Positions 1 to 5,899 of a DNA stretch of 6,459 nucleotides are shown in pieces; the stretch's first letter is position 1, and the number at the start of each line of letters is the position of its first letter. The stretch is from Lentzea sp. (lineage in GTDB: Bacteria > Actinomycetota > Actinomycetes > Mycobacteriales > Pseudonocardiaceae). The position numbers were made by a program, and so were the translations under genes. Below the pieces are notes generated by a model. The model saw only the letters and a list, made by a program, of their open reading frames with translations. It was not told the origin of the DNA and ran no database searches. The stretch is from the NCBI GenBank assembly GCA_030146905.1, contig JASLAV010001007.1, positions 1 through 6,459 of the forward strand. Direction: 5' to 3'.

Positions 1-598
1 GCGCGGCCTGTGCCTGGAGCACGACGCCGGTGATGTGGTGGGCGACGACGTCGTGCAGGTCGCGAGCCAGCTCCAGCCGTTCGTCACGGCGCACCCGCTC
101 GGCGGCGGCGTGGCGGCGGAGGTCGAGCAACCGCAGGCACAGGCCCGTGACCAGAGCGGCGAGCCACCCGGCCAGGTTGAGCACCACCACGGGCGCCAGG
201 CCGGAGGCGTCCGGCCGTGCGGCCACCCAGCAGCAGGCCACCACGGCGGCGGCACCGGTGGCGACCGCGACCGCCGACCGGACGGGAAAGCTCCGCACCG
301 CGGCGCCGACGAGCACCGACAGTCCCAGCACCATCGCGGCCCCCGGCTCACTCGGCAGCTCCGCGAACCGCGCGACCGCGATGGTGATCGCCGCGACCGC
401 GAACCCCACGAGCACGGCCGGTCGCCATCGGCGCACGACGGCGAGGCCGCACACCACAGCCGCGGCCGGCCCGCCGAACCACCAGTACCCGGCACCCCAG
501 CTGTCCGCGAGCGCGAGCGCCTGCCCGAGGAGCGCCGCCACGAGCACGACCCCGAGCCCTGCGTCCGCCGCGACCCCGAACCGGTTCCGATCGTCCAC
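1..598 (-). CDS. Sensor histidine kinase, NarL/DesK type (HisKA_3), N-terminal part
   Basis: This gene is cut by the left edge, leaving about 199 residues. Hydrophobic stretches at about residues 14-30, 42-55, 60-77, 88-101, 108-127 and 136-157 suggest a five- or six-helix membrane sensor with almost no extracytoplasmic domain. A charged linker follows, then the dimerisation/phosphoacceptor motif RDLHDVVAHHITGVVLQ at about 179-195, with H182 the expected phosphorylated histidine. In the family this box is followed by an HATPase_c domain, and the partner is usually a LuxR/NarL-type response regulator; both would lie to the left of the window. The GTG at 598 was chosen as start. An in-frame GTG at 622 would add eight residues, and neither has a clear ribosome binding site. 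The signal sensed cannot be told. The gene is divergent from the DUF418 gene. The family call is firm; the start is uncertain. Confidence 0.93.
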   Translation of the reverse strand, partial: MDDRNRFGVAADAGLGVVLVAALLGQALALADSWGAGYWWFGGPAAAVVCGLAVVRRWRPAVLVGFAVAAITIAVARFAELPSEPGAAMVLGLSVLVGAAVRSFPVRSAVAVATGAAAVVACCWVAARPDASGLAPVVVLNLAGWLAALVTGLCLRLLDLRRHAAAERVRRDERLELARDLHDVVAHHITGVVLQAQAA

Positions 599-673
599 GC
601 CGGGCAGGCTACGGATGATCACGGGCGTCGAGGACTGGCCGAAAGTACCGATTCGACGCGCCGGTCGCCGCCA

Positions 674-713
674 ACCGGCCGGAAGAACCGTCCCGGCAGT
701 GCTTCCGGCCGGT
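674..713. repeat. Perfect 12-bp inverted repeat between divergent genes
   Basis: ACCGGCCGGAAG at 674-685 is followed after 16 nt by its exact reverse complement CTTCCGGCCGGT at 702-713. It lies in the 148-bp gap between the kinase and the DUF418 gene, ending 33 nt before the DUF418 start. Divergent genes need no terminator here, so it could be an operator for a dimeric regulator or a leader hairpin in a DUF418 transcript. High GC makes short GC palindromes common, but the central GGAAG/CTTCC makes this one less trivial. Its function is unknown. Confidence 0.45.
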
Positions 714-746
714 GCCGGTGGCCGGCCGCGACCAGATGATCAAGCC

Positions 747-1697
747 ATGTCACTGCTCAGGTCCAAGCCCGACGCCTCACCCGGCCAGCAGCGGATCGGT
801 GTGCTCGACATCGTGCGGGGGTTCGCGCTCTGCGGAGTTCTCCTCGCCGACATCCAGCCGATCGCGCACGCCACCCTGGCCGCCACCACCGGCCCGCCCG
901 GCGCCGGGTACGAGTGGCTCCGGCACGTCTACAGCCGGTTCTTCCCGATCTTCTCGCTGTTGTTCGGCGTCGGGTTCGCGCTGCTCCACCGGTCCGCGGT
1001 GACTCGGGCCGACCGGCCCCGTCTGGTCCTGCTCCGCCGGCTCCTGGCGCTCGGTGTCGCCGGGACGGCACACCTCCTGCTGCTCTGGTGGGGCGACATC
1101 CTGTCCACCTACGCGGTGGTCGGCCTCCTGGTGCTGCTGCCGTCGACGTGGTTGCCGCGCTGGGCCGTCACCGGGCTCGGGGCGGCGTTCCTCACCACGG
1201 CGATCGTCATCAACGACAGCCGTTTCATCGTTGTCCCCGGGCTTTTCCTCCTCGGCGCGGCCCTGGTCCGGTACGGGGTGGTCGACCGGGTGGAACAGTC
1301 CGTCCGGGTGCCGGCCGTGCTGGGCGCGGCGTTCGCCGTGTCGATGCCTTTCGCCGCCCACCTCCCGTTGACAGCGGCCGGGTTGCTGGGCGCCGGGCTG
1401 TACGTGTGCGTGCTGCTGCTCCTGTGCCGCACACCGCTGCGGCCTGTCCTGGTCGCCGTGTTCGCACCGCTCGGGCGGATGGCGTTCACCAACTACCTGA
1501 CCGCGACGGTCCTCGTGCTGGCGGCCGCTCGACTGGTCGGTGGCGATGCGACGCGGTGGCCCGTGACCACGTTCCTGACGGTCGCCGGCTCGATCATCAC
1601 CGTGCAGTGGCTGTGGTCCACGCTCTGGCTGCGCGCGCACCGGCACGGCCCGCTCGAGTACCTGTGGCGGTGGGCCACCTGGTTGCGCCGGCCGTGA
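747..1697 (+). CDS. DUF418/YeiB-type multi-pass membrane protein
   Basis: This is a 316-residue integral membrane protein. It opens with the family signature RIGVLDIVRGFALCGVLLAD (residues 16-35). SLLFGVGFALL follows at 70-80, then a GTAHLLLLWWGDIL segment with the conserved WGDIL at 115-119. The C-terminal DUF418 block contains GRMAFTNYL at 243-251 and GPLEYLWR at 301-308. About eight hydrophobic segments are visible. DUF418 proteins are distant relatives of membrane acyltransferases, but no reaction or substrate is established for this one. Many family members are nearer 380-400 residues, so this is a compact version, with the middle periplasmic and transmembrane part apparently shortened. 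The ATG at 747 is the natural start because the signature begins just after it. The frame is open upstream but encodes low-complexity Arg/Ser/Thr-rich sequence. No good ribosome binding site is seen. It is divergent from the kinase and convergent with the mannanase gene. Confidence 0.88.
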   Translation: MSLLRSKPDASPGQQRIGVLDIVRGFALCGVLLADIQPIAHATLAATTGPPGAGYEWLRHVYSRFFPIFSLLFGVGFALLHRSAVTRADRPRLVLLRRLLALGVAGTAHLLLLWWGDILSTYAVVGLLVLLPSTWLPRWAVTGLGAAFLTTAIVINDSRFIVVPGLFLLGAALVRYGVVDRVEQSVRVPAVLGAAFAVSMPFAAHLPLTAAGLLGAGLYVCVLLLLCRTPLRPVLVAVFAPLGRMAFTNYLTATVLVLAAARLVGGDATRWPVTTFLTVAGSIITVQWLWSTLWLRAHRHGPLEYLWRWATWLRRP

Positions 1698-1728
1698 CGG
1701 GTGACGCACATGATCGCCCCCCGTCACG
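1693..1728 (+). terminator. Possible intrinsic terminator stem-loop after the DUF418 gene
   Basis: CGTGACGGG at 1693-1701, overlapping the TGA stop of the DUF418 gene, pairs perfectly with CCCGTCACG at 1720-1728 across an 18-nt loop. It sits in the 55-bp gap between two convergent genes, where a terminator is expected. There is no T-run on either side, as is common in actinomycetes. The loop is rather long, so the call is moderate. Confidence 0.4.
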
Positions 1729-1744
1729 CCGACGCCCTGCGCGA

Positions 1745-1764
1745 GCAGCGGGCTATCCCGCTGC
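1745..1764 (-). terminator. Tight stem-loop over the mannanase stop codon
   Basis: GCAGCGGG at 1745-1752 and CCCGCTGC at 1757-1764 form a perfect 8-bp stem with a 4-nt loop that holds part of the TAG stop codon of the mannanase gene. It may stabilise the 3' end of that mRNA or help termination together with the neighbouring stem-loop. No T-tract follows. Part of the stem is coding, so some of the symmetry could be chance. Confidence 0.35.
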
Positions 1765-3339
1765 GTTCATGAGGTCCACCGCGCTGTGCTGACGGGCGGC
1801 GTCACTGCGCTGGAACGGGCCCGCCCACGGCTGGTCGTACGAGTCGGCGCTGGACCGGTCCCGCGCGTGGGCGGTGTCGGCCTGGCGGCGCAGGTAACCG
1901 GTGTACGGGCGGTCGGGCAGCGCCCTGTTCAGCGCGGCCAGCCCGCGGGCGTAGACGCCCTTGAAGGACGGGACGTCCCCGCCACCGCCGTCGTCGAACA
2001 GGATGCCGCCGGGGTTGAGGAAGCCGCTGCCGGTCGAGGCGTCCGCGAGGGTGCGCGCCCTGGCGAGCAGGCTCGCGTCCCCGGTCGCCCGGTGCAGCTC
2101 GGTCAGCGCGGCGAGCGGAACGCCCTGGTTGTAGCTCCACGGCGTGAGGTTGTTGTTGGCGCAGGTGGCCGTGGTCAGACCGTCGTTGACCAGGCCCGCG
2201 CTGTTGATCATCTTGCTGGCGGCGAACCAGTTCCAGCCGGTCCTGGCGCGCTGCAGGTAGGTGGTGTCGCCGGGGATCCTGTTGTGCAGGGCGGCGTTGA
2301 GCTGGACGTACAGCGAGTTGGTGATGGCGTTCTTGTAGTTCTTGCTGGCGCTCCACCACACGCCACCGCCGCAGACGGAGTCCCAGTACCGGAAGATGTG
2401 GTCGGCGCCGACGCGGGCGGTGGTGAGGTACCTGCTCTCCCCGGTCAGGTCGTAGGCGGCCAGCCACGCCAGGCCCCACCAGGCGATGTCGTCGTTGTAG
2501 TCGTTGATGAAGTTGCCCTGCCAGGCCCTGATGTTGAGGTCGTAGGTGCGGGCGATGGCGTAGCGGTAGCTGTTCATCCCGGTCACCCGGATGTTGTCGA
2601 TGACCGCGGTGAGCGCGTTCGCCGAGTTCCACCAGCCCGTCGTGTCGAACAGGCCGGTGCCGAGGTTGTAGCGCTGCATCAGCGCCGTGGCCGCGGCCGT
2701 GCGGCGTTCACCGGCGTTCCACGTCGTGCGGTACCAGCTGGTGCACGCGATCGTGGACGACCCGGCCGGGCGCCCGCAGGCCCGCAGCAGGCCGACGCCG
2801 AGGCCGGCCCAGTCGTCCACGTTGAACATCATGGTGCGCCACTCGCCGAAGCCCGCGGGGGCGGACGTGTTGCCGAGCCTGGACCCGGAAGCCCAGCTGA
2901 CGCCGGCGTCGAAGGAGCGGTCCAGCCACACCTCGTCGCCCTGCTGGACGGAGGACATCGCCGCCCATCCCATCGCGTCCGTGTCGTTGAAGCGCAGCGA
3001 GAGCTGGCGTCCTCCGACGGAGACGGTCTGAGCCAGGCGTTGCGCGGGCGCGAGTGCGGGATCGCGGGCGTCGCAGTGCTTGTTGCAGATGACGGCCGAT
3101 GCGGCCGGTGGGGTGCTTCCCGTCGACGGCGGGTTGCCGGTCGCCGGTTGTGCGCTGGTGCCGGGCCGGTGGCCGGAGCGCCGTGCACTGGCGGGCAGGG
3201 TGGGGTCGCGGTCGTCGCAGTAGTAGTCGCAGTCCACGGTGGAGGGAGCCGGTGGCGGTGCGCCGGCCTGCGACTCCGGTGGAACGGCGAGGACGACCGT
3301 GGACATCATCAGGGACGCGAGGAACGCAGCTCTCAACAT
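1753..3339 (-). CDS. Secreted glycoside hydrolase family 76 protein (alpha-1,6-mannanase type)
   Basis: This 528-residue protein has a signal peptide at about residues 1-25. GH76 enzymes are endo-acting alpha-1,6-mannanases that cut the backbone of yeast mannan or related mannans outside the cell. The catalytic domain spans about residues 210-475 and shows the (alpha/alpha)6 signatures. YNDDIAWWGLAWLAAY at 281-296 contains the paired aspartates D283 and D284 that act as nucleophile and acid/base in the family. GGVWWSASKNYKNAITNSL lies at 324-342, WSYNQG at 401-406 and FKGVYARGLAAL at 459-470. The region before it is unusual. A C-x3-CD-x-RDP-x-L motif occurs twice (C37/C41 and C85/C89), separated by a Pro/Thr/Ser/Gly-rich linker. 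A domain at about 100-208 follows, with DEVWLDRSFDAG and the cysteines in LLRACGR and IACTSWYR; I cannot name it. The ATG at 3339 has a strong GGGAGGT ribosome binding site and starts the signal peptide. The promoter carries a LacI-type operator, so induction by a mannan-derived sugar is inferred. Confidence 0.93.
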   Translation of the reverse strand: MLRAAFLASLMMSTVVLAVPPESQAGAPPPAPSTVDCDYYCDDRDPTLPASARRSGHRPGTSAQPATGNPPSTGSTPPAASAVICNKHCDARDPALAPAQRLAQTVSVGGRQLSLRFNDTDAMGWAAMSSVQQGDEVWLDRSFDAGVSWASGSRLGNTSAPAGFGEWRTMMFNVDDWAGLGVGLLRACGRPAGSSTIACTSWYRTTWNAGERRTAAATALMQRYNLGTGLFDTTGWWNSANALTAVIDNIRVTGMNSYRYAIARTYDLNIRAWQGNFINDYNDDIAWWGLAWLAAYDLTGESRYLTTARVGADHIFRYWDSVCGGGVWWSASKNYKNAITNSLYVQLNAALHNRIPGDTTYLQRARTGWNWFAASKMINSAGLVNDGLTTATCANNNLTPWSYNQGVPLAALTELHRATGDASLLARARTLADASTGSGFLNPGGILFDDGGGGDVPSFKGVYARGLAALNRALPDRPYTGYLRRQADTAHARDRSSADSYDQPWAGPFQRSDAARQHSAVDLMNAAG

Positions 3340-3342
3340 GAG

Positions 3343-3349
3343 ACCTCCC
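3343..3349 (-). promoter_or_regulatory. Strong ribosome binding site of the mannanase gene
   Basis: GGGAGGT on the minus strand lies 3 nt before the ATG ending at 3337. It is a near-consensus Shine-Dalgarno sequence and fixes the start of the GH76 protein just before its signal peptide. The spacing is short if measured from the last base of the match. Confidence 0.75.
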
Positions 3350-3377
3350 GATGCAGGGCGGGCGGTTCGACAAGGTG

Positions 3378-3391
3378 TGAGAGCGCTCTCA
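3378..3391. promoter_or_regulatory. LacI-family-type operator palindrome
   Basis: TGAGAGCGCTCTCA is a perfect 14-bp palindrome with the central GAGCGCTC typical of actinomycete LacI-family operators; it differs from the cellobiose-regulator box TGGGAGCGCTCCCA at one symmetric position. It lies 38 bp upstream of the mannanase start codon and just downstream of the predicted -10 box, at the expected transcription start. A repressor bound here would block transcription, and an oligosaccharide would release it. The regulator gene is not in the window. Confidence 0.8.
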
Positions 3392-3397
3392 AAATCG

Positions 3398-3427
3398 AGG
3401 CTAGGGTTCTGGCGATTCCGGAGTCAA
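3398..3427 (-). promoter_or_regulatory. Predicted promoter of the mannanase gene
   Basis: On the minus strand, TTGACT (3422-3427) and TAGCCT (3398-3403) are separated by 18 bp. This is a good match to a housekeeping sigma factor promoter of the actinomycete TTGAC / TAgnnT type. The transcription start would fall near 3390, within or at the edge of the LacI-type palindrome, giving a leader of about 50 nt. Confidence 0.6.
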
Positions 3428-3490
3428 CGCCTCCGACTGGTCAGGTTTTTGTCAGAGCGTTCAATGGGGAGCACAACCCGCGCACGAAAC

Positions 3491-3495
3491 GAGGA
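3491..3495 (+). promoter_or_regulatory. Ribosome binding site deciding the methyltransferase start
   Basis: GAGGA lies 4 nt before the ATG at 3500 and supports that start over the in-frame ATG at 3464, which has no comparable site and would add 12 polar residues not expected in the fold. Confidence 0.55.
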
Positions 3496-3499
3496 CTTC

Positions 3500-4309
3500 A
3501 TGGCCGAGGACCGGCAGACCCAGATCCGCGGCGCGTTCGACGCCGCGGCAGCCGATTTCACCGCGCTGGGGCGCCACCTGTGGGAGCCGATCGGCACGGC
3601 GGCGGTCGCCGTGGCCGACCCGAGGCCCGGTGAACGCGTCCTCGACGCCTGCTGCGGCACGGGAGCCTCGGCGATCCCGGCCGCCGGGCTCGTCGGTGCG
3701 AACGGACACGTCGACGCAGTGGACATGTCCGGCCCCATGGTCGACGAGCTGCGCCGGCTGTCGGCGGACCTGCCCCAGTTGCACGCCCACCAGGCGGACG
3801 TGACGACGTGGCAGGGAGAGAGCTACGACGTGGTGCAGTCGGCGCTCGGCATCTTCTTCTTCCCCGACATGACCGCGGGAACCGACCACCTGATCAGCCT
3901 GGCGAAGCCGGGCGGGCGCGTGGTGTTCACCATCTGGCGCGGCGAGTCGATGGCCGCGGCCGGCCGTCATCTCGGCCTCGCCGTCGCCGATGTCACGGGC
4001 ACGCCGGCGCCGGCACCCCGTCCGCCTCACCTGATCGACCGGGTCAACCAGCCGGACGCCTACGCGGACTGGTTGACCGGACGAGGTCTGGCCGGCGTCG
4101 AGGTGGCGGTGAACGAGATGGCGCTGACGATGACCCCGGAGGTGGCGTGGCTGGTGGTCGTCGGGTCCGGTTTCCGCGGAGCGCTCGCGAAGGTGCCGGC
4201 GGATCGGGTGGAAGCCGTGCGGGAGCGCTATCTGGCGTCACTGCGGGACGAGGGCGTGACACAGCTCGACGCCACCACGTTGATCGGCAGCGGTCGCCGC
4301 ACCGCGTGA
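3500..4309 (+). CDS. Class I SAM-dependent methyltransferase
   Basis: This 269-residue soluble protein carries a Rossmann-type methyltransferase domain. Motif I is VLDACCGTGASAIPAA at about residues 47-62, the glycine-rich S-adenosylmethionine loop. The acidic end of strand 2, VDAVDMS with D75, should contact the ribose hydroxyls. Motifs around YDVVQSALGIFFFPD (109-123) and the strand after LAKPGGRVVFTIW (134-146) complete the UbiE/Methyltransf_11-like core. The N-terminal IRGAFDAAAADF helix is also typical of this group. The C-terminal part (about 175-269) probably shapes the acceptor pocket, and no specific acceptor can be read from it. The cysteine pair in DACCGTG is common in this subgroup. 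The gene is divergent from the mannanase across a 160-bp gap and shares no operon with it. The next gene starts 82 bp downstream behind its own regulatory box, so co-function is not implied. The family call is firm; the substrate is unknown. Confidence 0.9.
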   Translation: MAEDRQTQIRGAFDAAAADFTALGRHLWEPIGTAAVAVADPRPGERVLDACCGTGASAIPAAGLVGANGHVDAVDMSGPMVDELRRLSADLPQLHAHQADVTTWQGESYDVVQSALGIFFFPDMTAGTDHLISLAKPGGRVVFTIWRGESMAAAGRHLGLAVADVTGTPAPAPRPPHLIDRVNQPDAYADWLTGRGLAGVEVAVNEMALTMTPEVAWLVVVGSGFRGALAKVPADRVEAVRERYLASLRDEGVTQLDATTLIGSGRRTA

Positions 4310-4328
4310 CGTGCAACTCGTGAACTAG

Positions 4329-4345
4329 ATGCAAATGATTGTCAT
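4329..4345. promoter_or_regulatory. Zur/Fur-family-like box before the ABC importer
   Basis: ATGCAAATGATTGTCAT is an interrupted palindrome in which 7 of 8 base pairs around the centre would pair if one asymmetric C/T and one A/G position are allowed (6 exact). Its core TGCAAATGATTGTCA matches the TGAAAATGATTTTCA form of actinobacterial zinc-uptake regulator (Zur) boxes, recalled from memory, at 13 of 15 positions. It lies about 46 bp before the start codon and upstream of a candidate -10 box. A nickel-regulator (Nur) box of two TTGCAA units is a weaker alternative: ATGCAA and TTGTCA are present but spaced by 4 rather than 5. The AT-rich patch stands out sharply from its GC-rich surroundings. 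Confidence 0.65.
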
Positions 4346-4349
4346 GAGC

Positions 4350-4355
4350 TAACGT
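4350..4355 (+). promoter_or_regulatory. Candidate -10 box of the ABC importer operon
   Basis: TAACGT lies directly after the Zur-like box and 36 bp before the start codon. With a -10 here, the box covers the spacer and -35 region, a position where a bound repressor would exclude RNA polymerase. No good -35 hexamer is seen, so this is tentative. Confidence 0.35.
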
Positions 4356-4391
4356 CGGTGCGTTGCCGCTCTCATGACGTCAGGAAGCCTC

Positions 4392-5888
4392 ATGCACCAC
4401 CGCGCGCCCTTGGCCGCCGCCGGACTGACCGCCGTCTCGGTTCTCCTCACCGGGTGTTTCGCCTCCGGAGCGGGGGAGACGGCGGGACCGTCCGGAGGGG
4501 ACAGGATCAAGCTGGCCATGATGCAGCCACCGCGGTCCGGCCTGTCGCCGTTCAGCGACGACGCGTTCAAGCTGTCCCGCTGGTCCACCGCGGAGACGCT
4601 GGTGACGCTGGACGACAACGGGGACGCCCGGCCGGGACTCGCGACCGGGTGGCGGCGCACCTCGGACACCGCCTGGGAGTTCACCGTCCGCGACGGCGTG
4701 AAGTTCCACGACGGCAGCCCCCTGACGGCGGCGGTCGCCGTGAACACGCTCACCAGGGCGATGAAGGCGGTGCCGAAACCGCGCATCCTCGACGGCGTCA
4801 CGCTCACCGCGGCGGTGGCGGGGGACAAGCTGGCCGTCACCACGGGAACGCCGGACCCGCTTCTGCCGCAACGGTTGTCGTCGCCCCAGCTGTCCATTCT
4901 GGCCGAGAGCGCGTACGCGGCGGACGGCAAGGTCAACCCGGTCGGCACCGGCAGCGGGCCGTTCCGGCTGGTGCGGGTCGGCGGGACCACGAGCGCGACC
5001 CTCGACCGCCACGACGGCTACTGGGGTGAGAAGGCGAAGGCCGCGGGCATCGACGTGTCCTTCGTGCCGGACGGCACCGCGCGTGCCGCCGCCATCCGCA
5101 GCGGAGAGGCGCACATCGCCGAGGCCGTCCCGGTCTCGCAGGCCGCGCTGCTCGATCCGCCGACCATCAGCGAGGTGCCGATGCCGCGCACCAACACCCT
5201 CTACCTCAACACCAAGACCGGGCCCTTCGCCGATCCCGCGGTGCGAGCAGCCGCACGCGAGACGATCGACCGCGGCCAGCTCGTCGGCGGTGTCTACGAG
5301 AACCGCGCCGACATCGCCAAGGGACTGCTCGGACCCGCGTTGCCGTGGACCGTCCAGGCCAGGAAGGAGATCACCGGCCGCGTCGCGGCAGGCCGGCCGA
5401 ACGGTGCCACGATCACGCTGGCGACCTTCACCGACCGCGCGGAACTGCCGGAGGTCGCCTCGATCGTCCAGCAACAGCTCCAGGACGCCGGCTTCACCGT
5501 GAACCAGGTCGTGCGCGAGTACGCCCACATCGAACAGGACATGCTGGCCGGCAGGTTCGACGCGTTCATCCTGTCCAGGGCGACCGTGCTCGACTCCGGT
5601 GACCCCGTCGCCTACCTGAAGTCGGACTTCACCTGCGCCGGTTCCTTCAACATCGCGCAGCTGTGCGACGAGAAGGTCGACCAGGCCGTGCTCAGGGCGG
5701 AGGCCGCGGAGGCCGGTGAGCAGCGCCGCGCGGCGATCCTCGAGGCCGAGGCCGCCGTGCTGCGCACCGACGCCGCCATCCCGATGCTGCACGAACGTGT
5801 GATCCAGGGTGACGCCACGTCGGTCGCCGGCTCCGTGAAGGACCCGCGCGAGCGGGCGCTCGTCACCGCCGCCACGCACGTGAAGTGA
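4392..5888 (+). CDS. ABC importer substrate-binding lipoprotein, peptide/nickel class (SBP_bac_5)
   Basis: This 498-residue lipoprotein captures the substrate outside the membrane for an Opp/Dpp/Nik/Cnt-type ABC importer. The signal peptide ends in the lipobox LLTGC, with C22 the lipidated residue. Family hallmarks follow in order: ETLVTLDDNGDARPGLATGW (68-87), the signature WEFTVRDGVKFHDGSPLTA (95-113), NPVGTGSGPFRL (182-193), NTLYLNTKTGPFADPAVRAA (268-287) and the C-terminal lobe up to HERVIQGD (467-474). C415 and C425 may form a disulfide. The length is normal. The ATG at 4392 has AGGAAG just upstream (4382-4387); the in-frame ATG at 4374 has no such site and would lengthen the signal peptide's N-region. 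The permease gene follows after 11 bp, so the two are co-transcribed. The Zur-like box suggests metal-limitation control, hence a metal or metallophore substrate, though the sequence alone does not exclude peptides. There is no His-rich loop of the ZnuA kind. Confidence 0.92.
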   Translation: MHHRAPLAAAGLTAVSVLLTGCFASGAGETAGPSGGDRIKLAMMQPPRSGLSPFSDDAFKLSRWSTAETLVTLDDNGDARPGLATGWRRTSDTAWEFTVRDGVKFHDGSPLTAAVAVNTLTRAMKAVPKPRILDGVTLTAAVAGDKLAVTTGTPDPLLPQRLSSPQLSILAESAYAADGKVNPVGTGSGPFRLVRVGGTTSATLDRHDGYWGEKAKAAGIDVSFVPDGTARAAAIRSGEAHIAEAVPVSQAALLDPPTISEVPMPRTNTLYLNTKTGPFADPAVRAAARETIDRGQLVGGVYENRADIAKGLLGPALPWTVQARKEITGRVAAGRPNGATITLATFTDRAELPEVASIVQQQLQDAGFTVNQVVREYAHIEQDMLAGRFDAFILSRATVLDSGDPVAYLKSDFTCAGSFNIAQLCDEKVDQAVLRAEAAEAGEQRRAAILEAEAAVLRTDAAIPMLHERVIQGDATSVAGSVKDPRERALVTAATHVK

Positions 5889-5899
5889 GGGCGGAGCCG

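Noticed and set aside
30..746. Upstream extension of the DUF418 frame and a second plus-strand frame at 35-739
   Set aside because: They are antisense to the histidine kinase, whose HisKA_3 motif is unmistakable on the minus strand, and their translations are low-complexity.
3452..3465. A possible second, degenerate LacI-type site (TCAGAGCGTTCAAT)
   Set aside because: Only 9 of 14 positions match the perfect box and the right half lacks symmetry; not enough to call.
3449..3477. A possible methyltransferase promoter with TTGTCA and CACAAC
   Set aside because: The -35 is fair, but CACAAC is a poor -10 match, so I did not list it as a feature.
1786..3633. A 615-residue open frame on the plus strand opposite the mannanase gene
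   Set aside because: Low-complexity Val/Gly/Ala/Arg sequence opposite a clear GH76 gene; it also runs across the divergent promoter region.
4329..4345. An iron-regulator (DmdR/IdeR) box
   Set aside because: The sequence lacks the TTAGGTTAGGCTAACC-type core; the Zur-like pattern fits much better.
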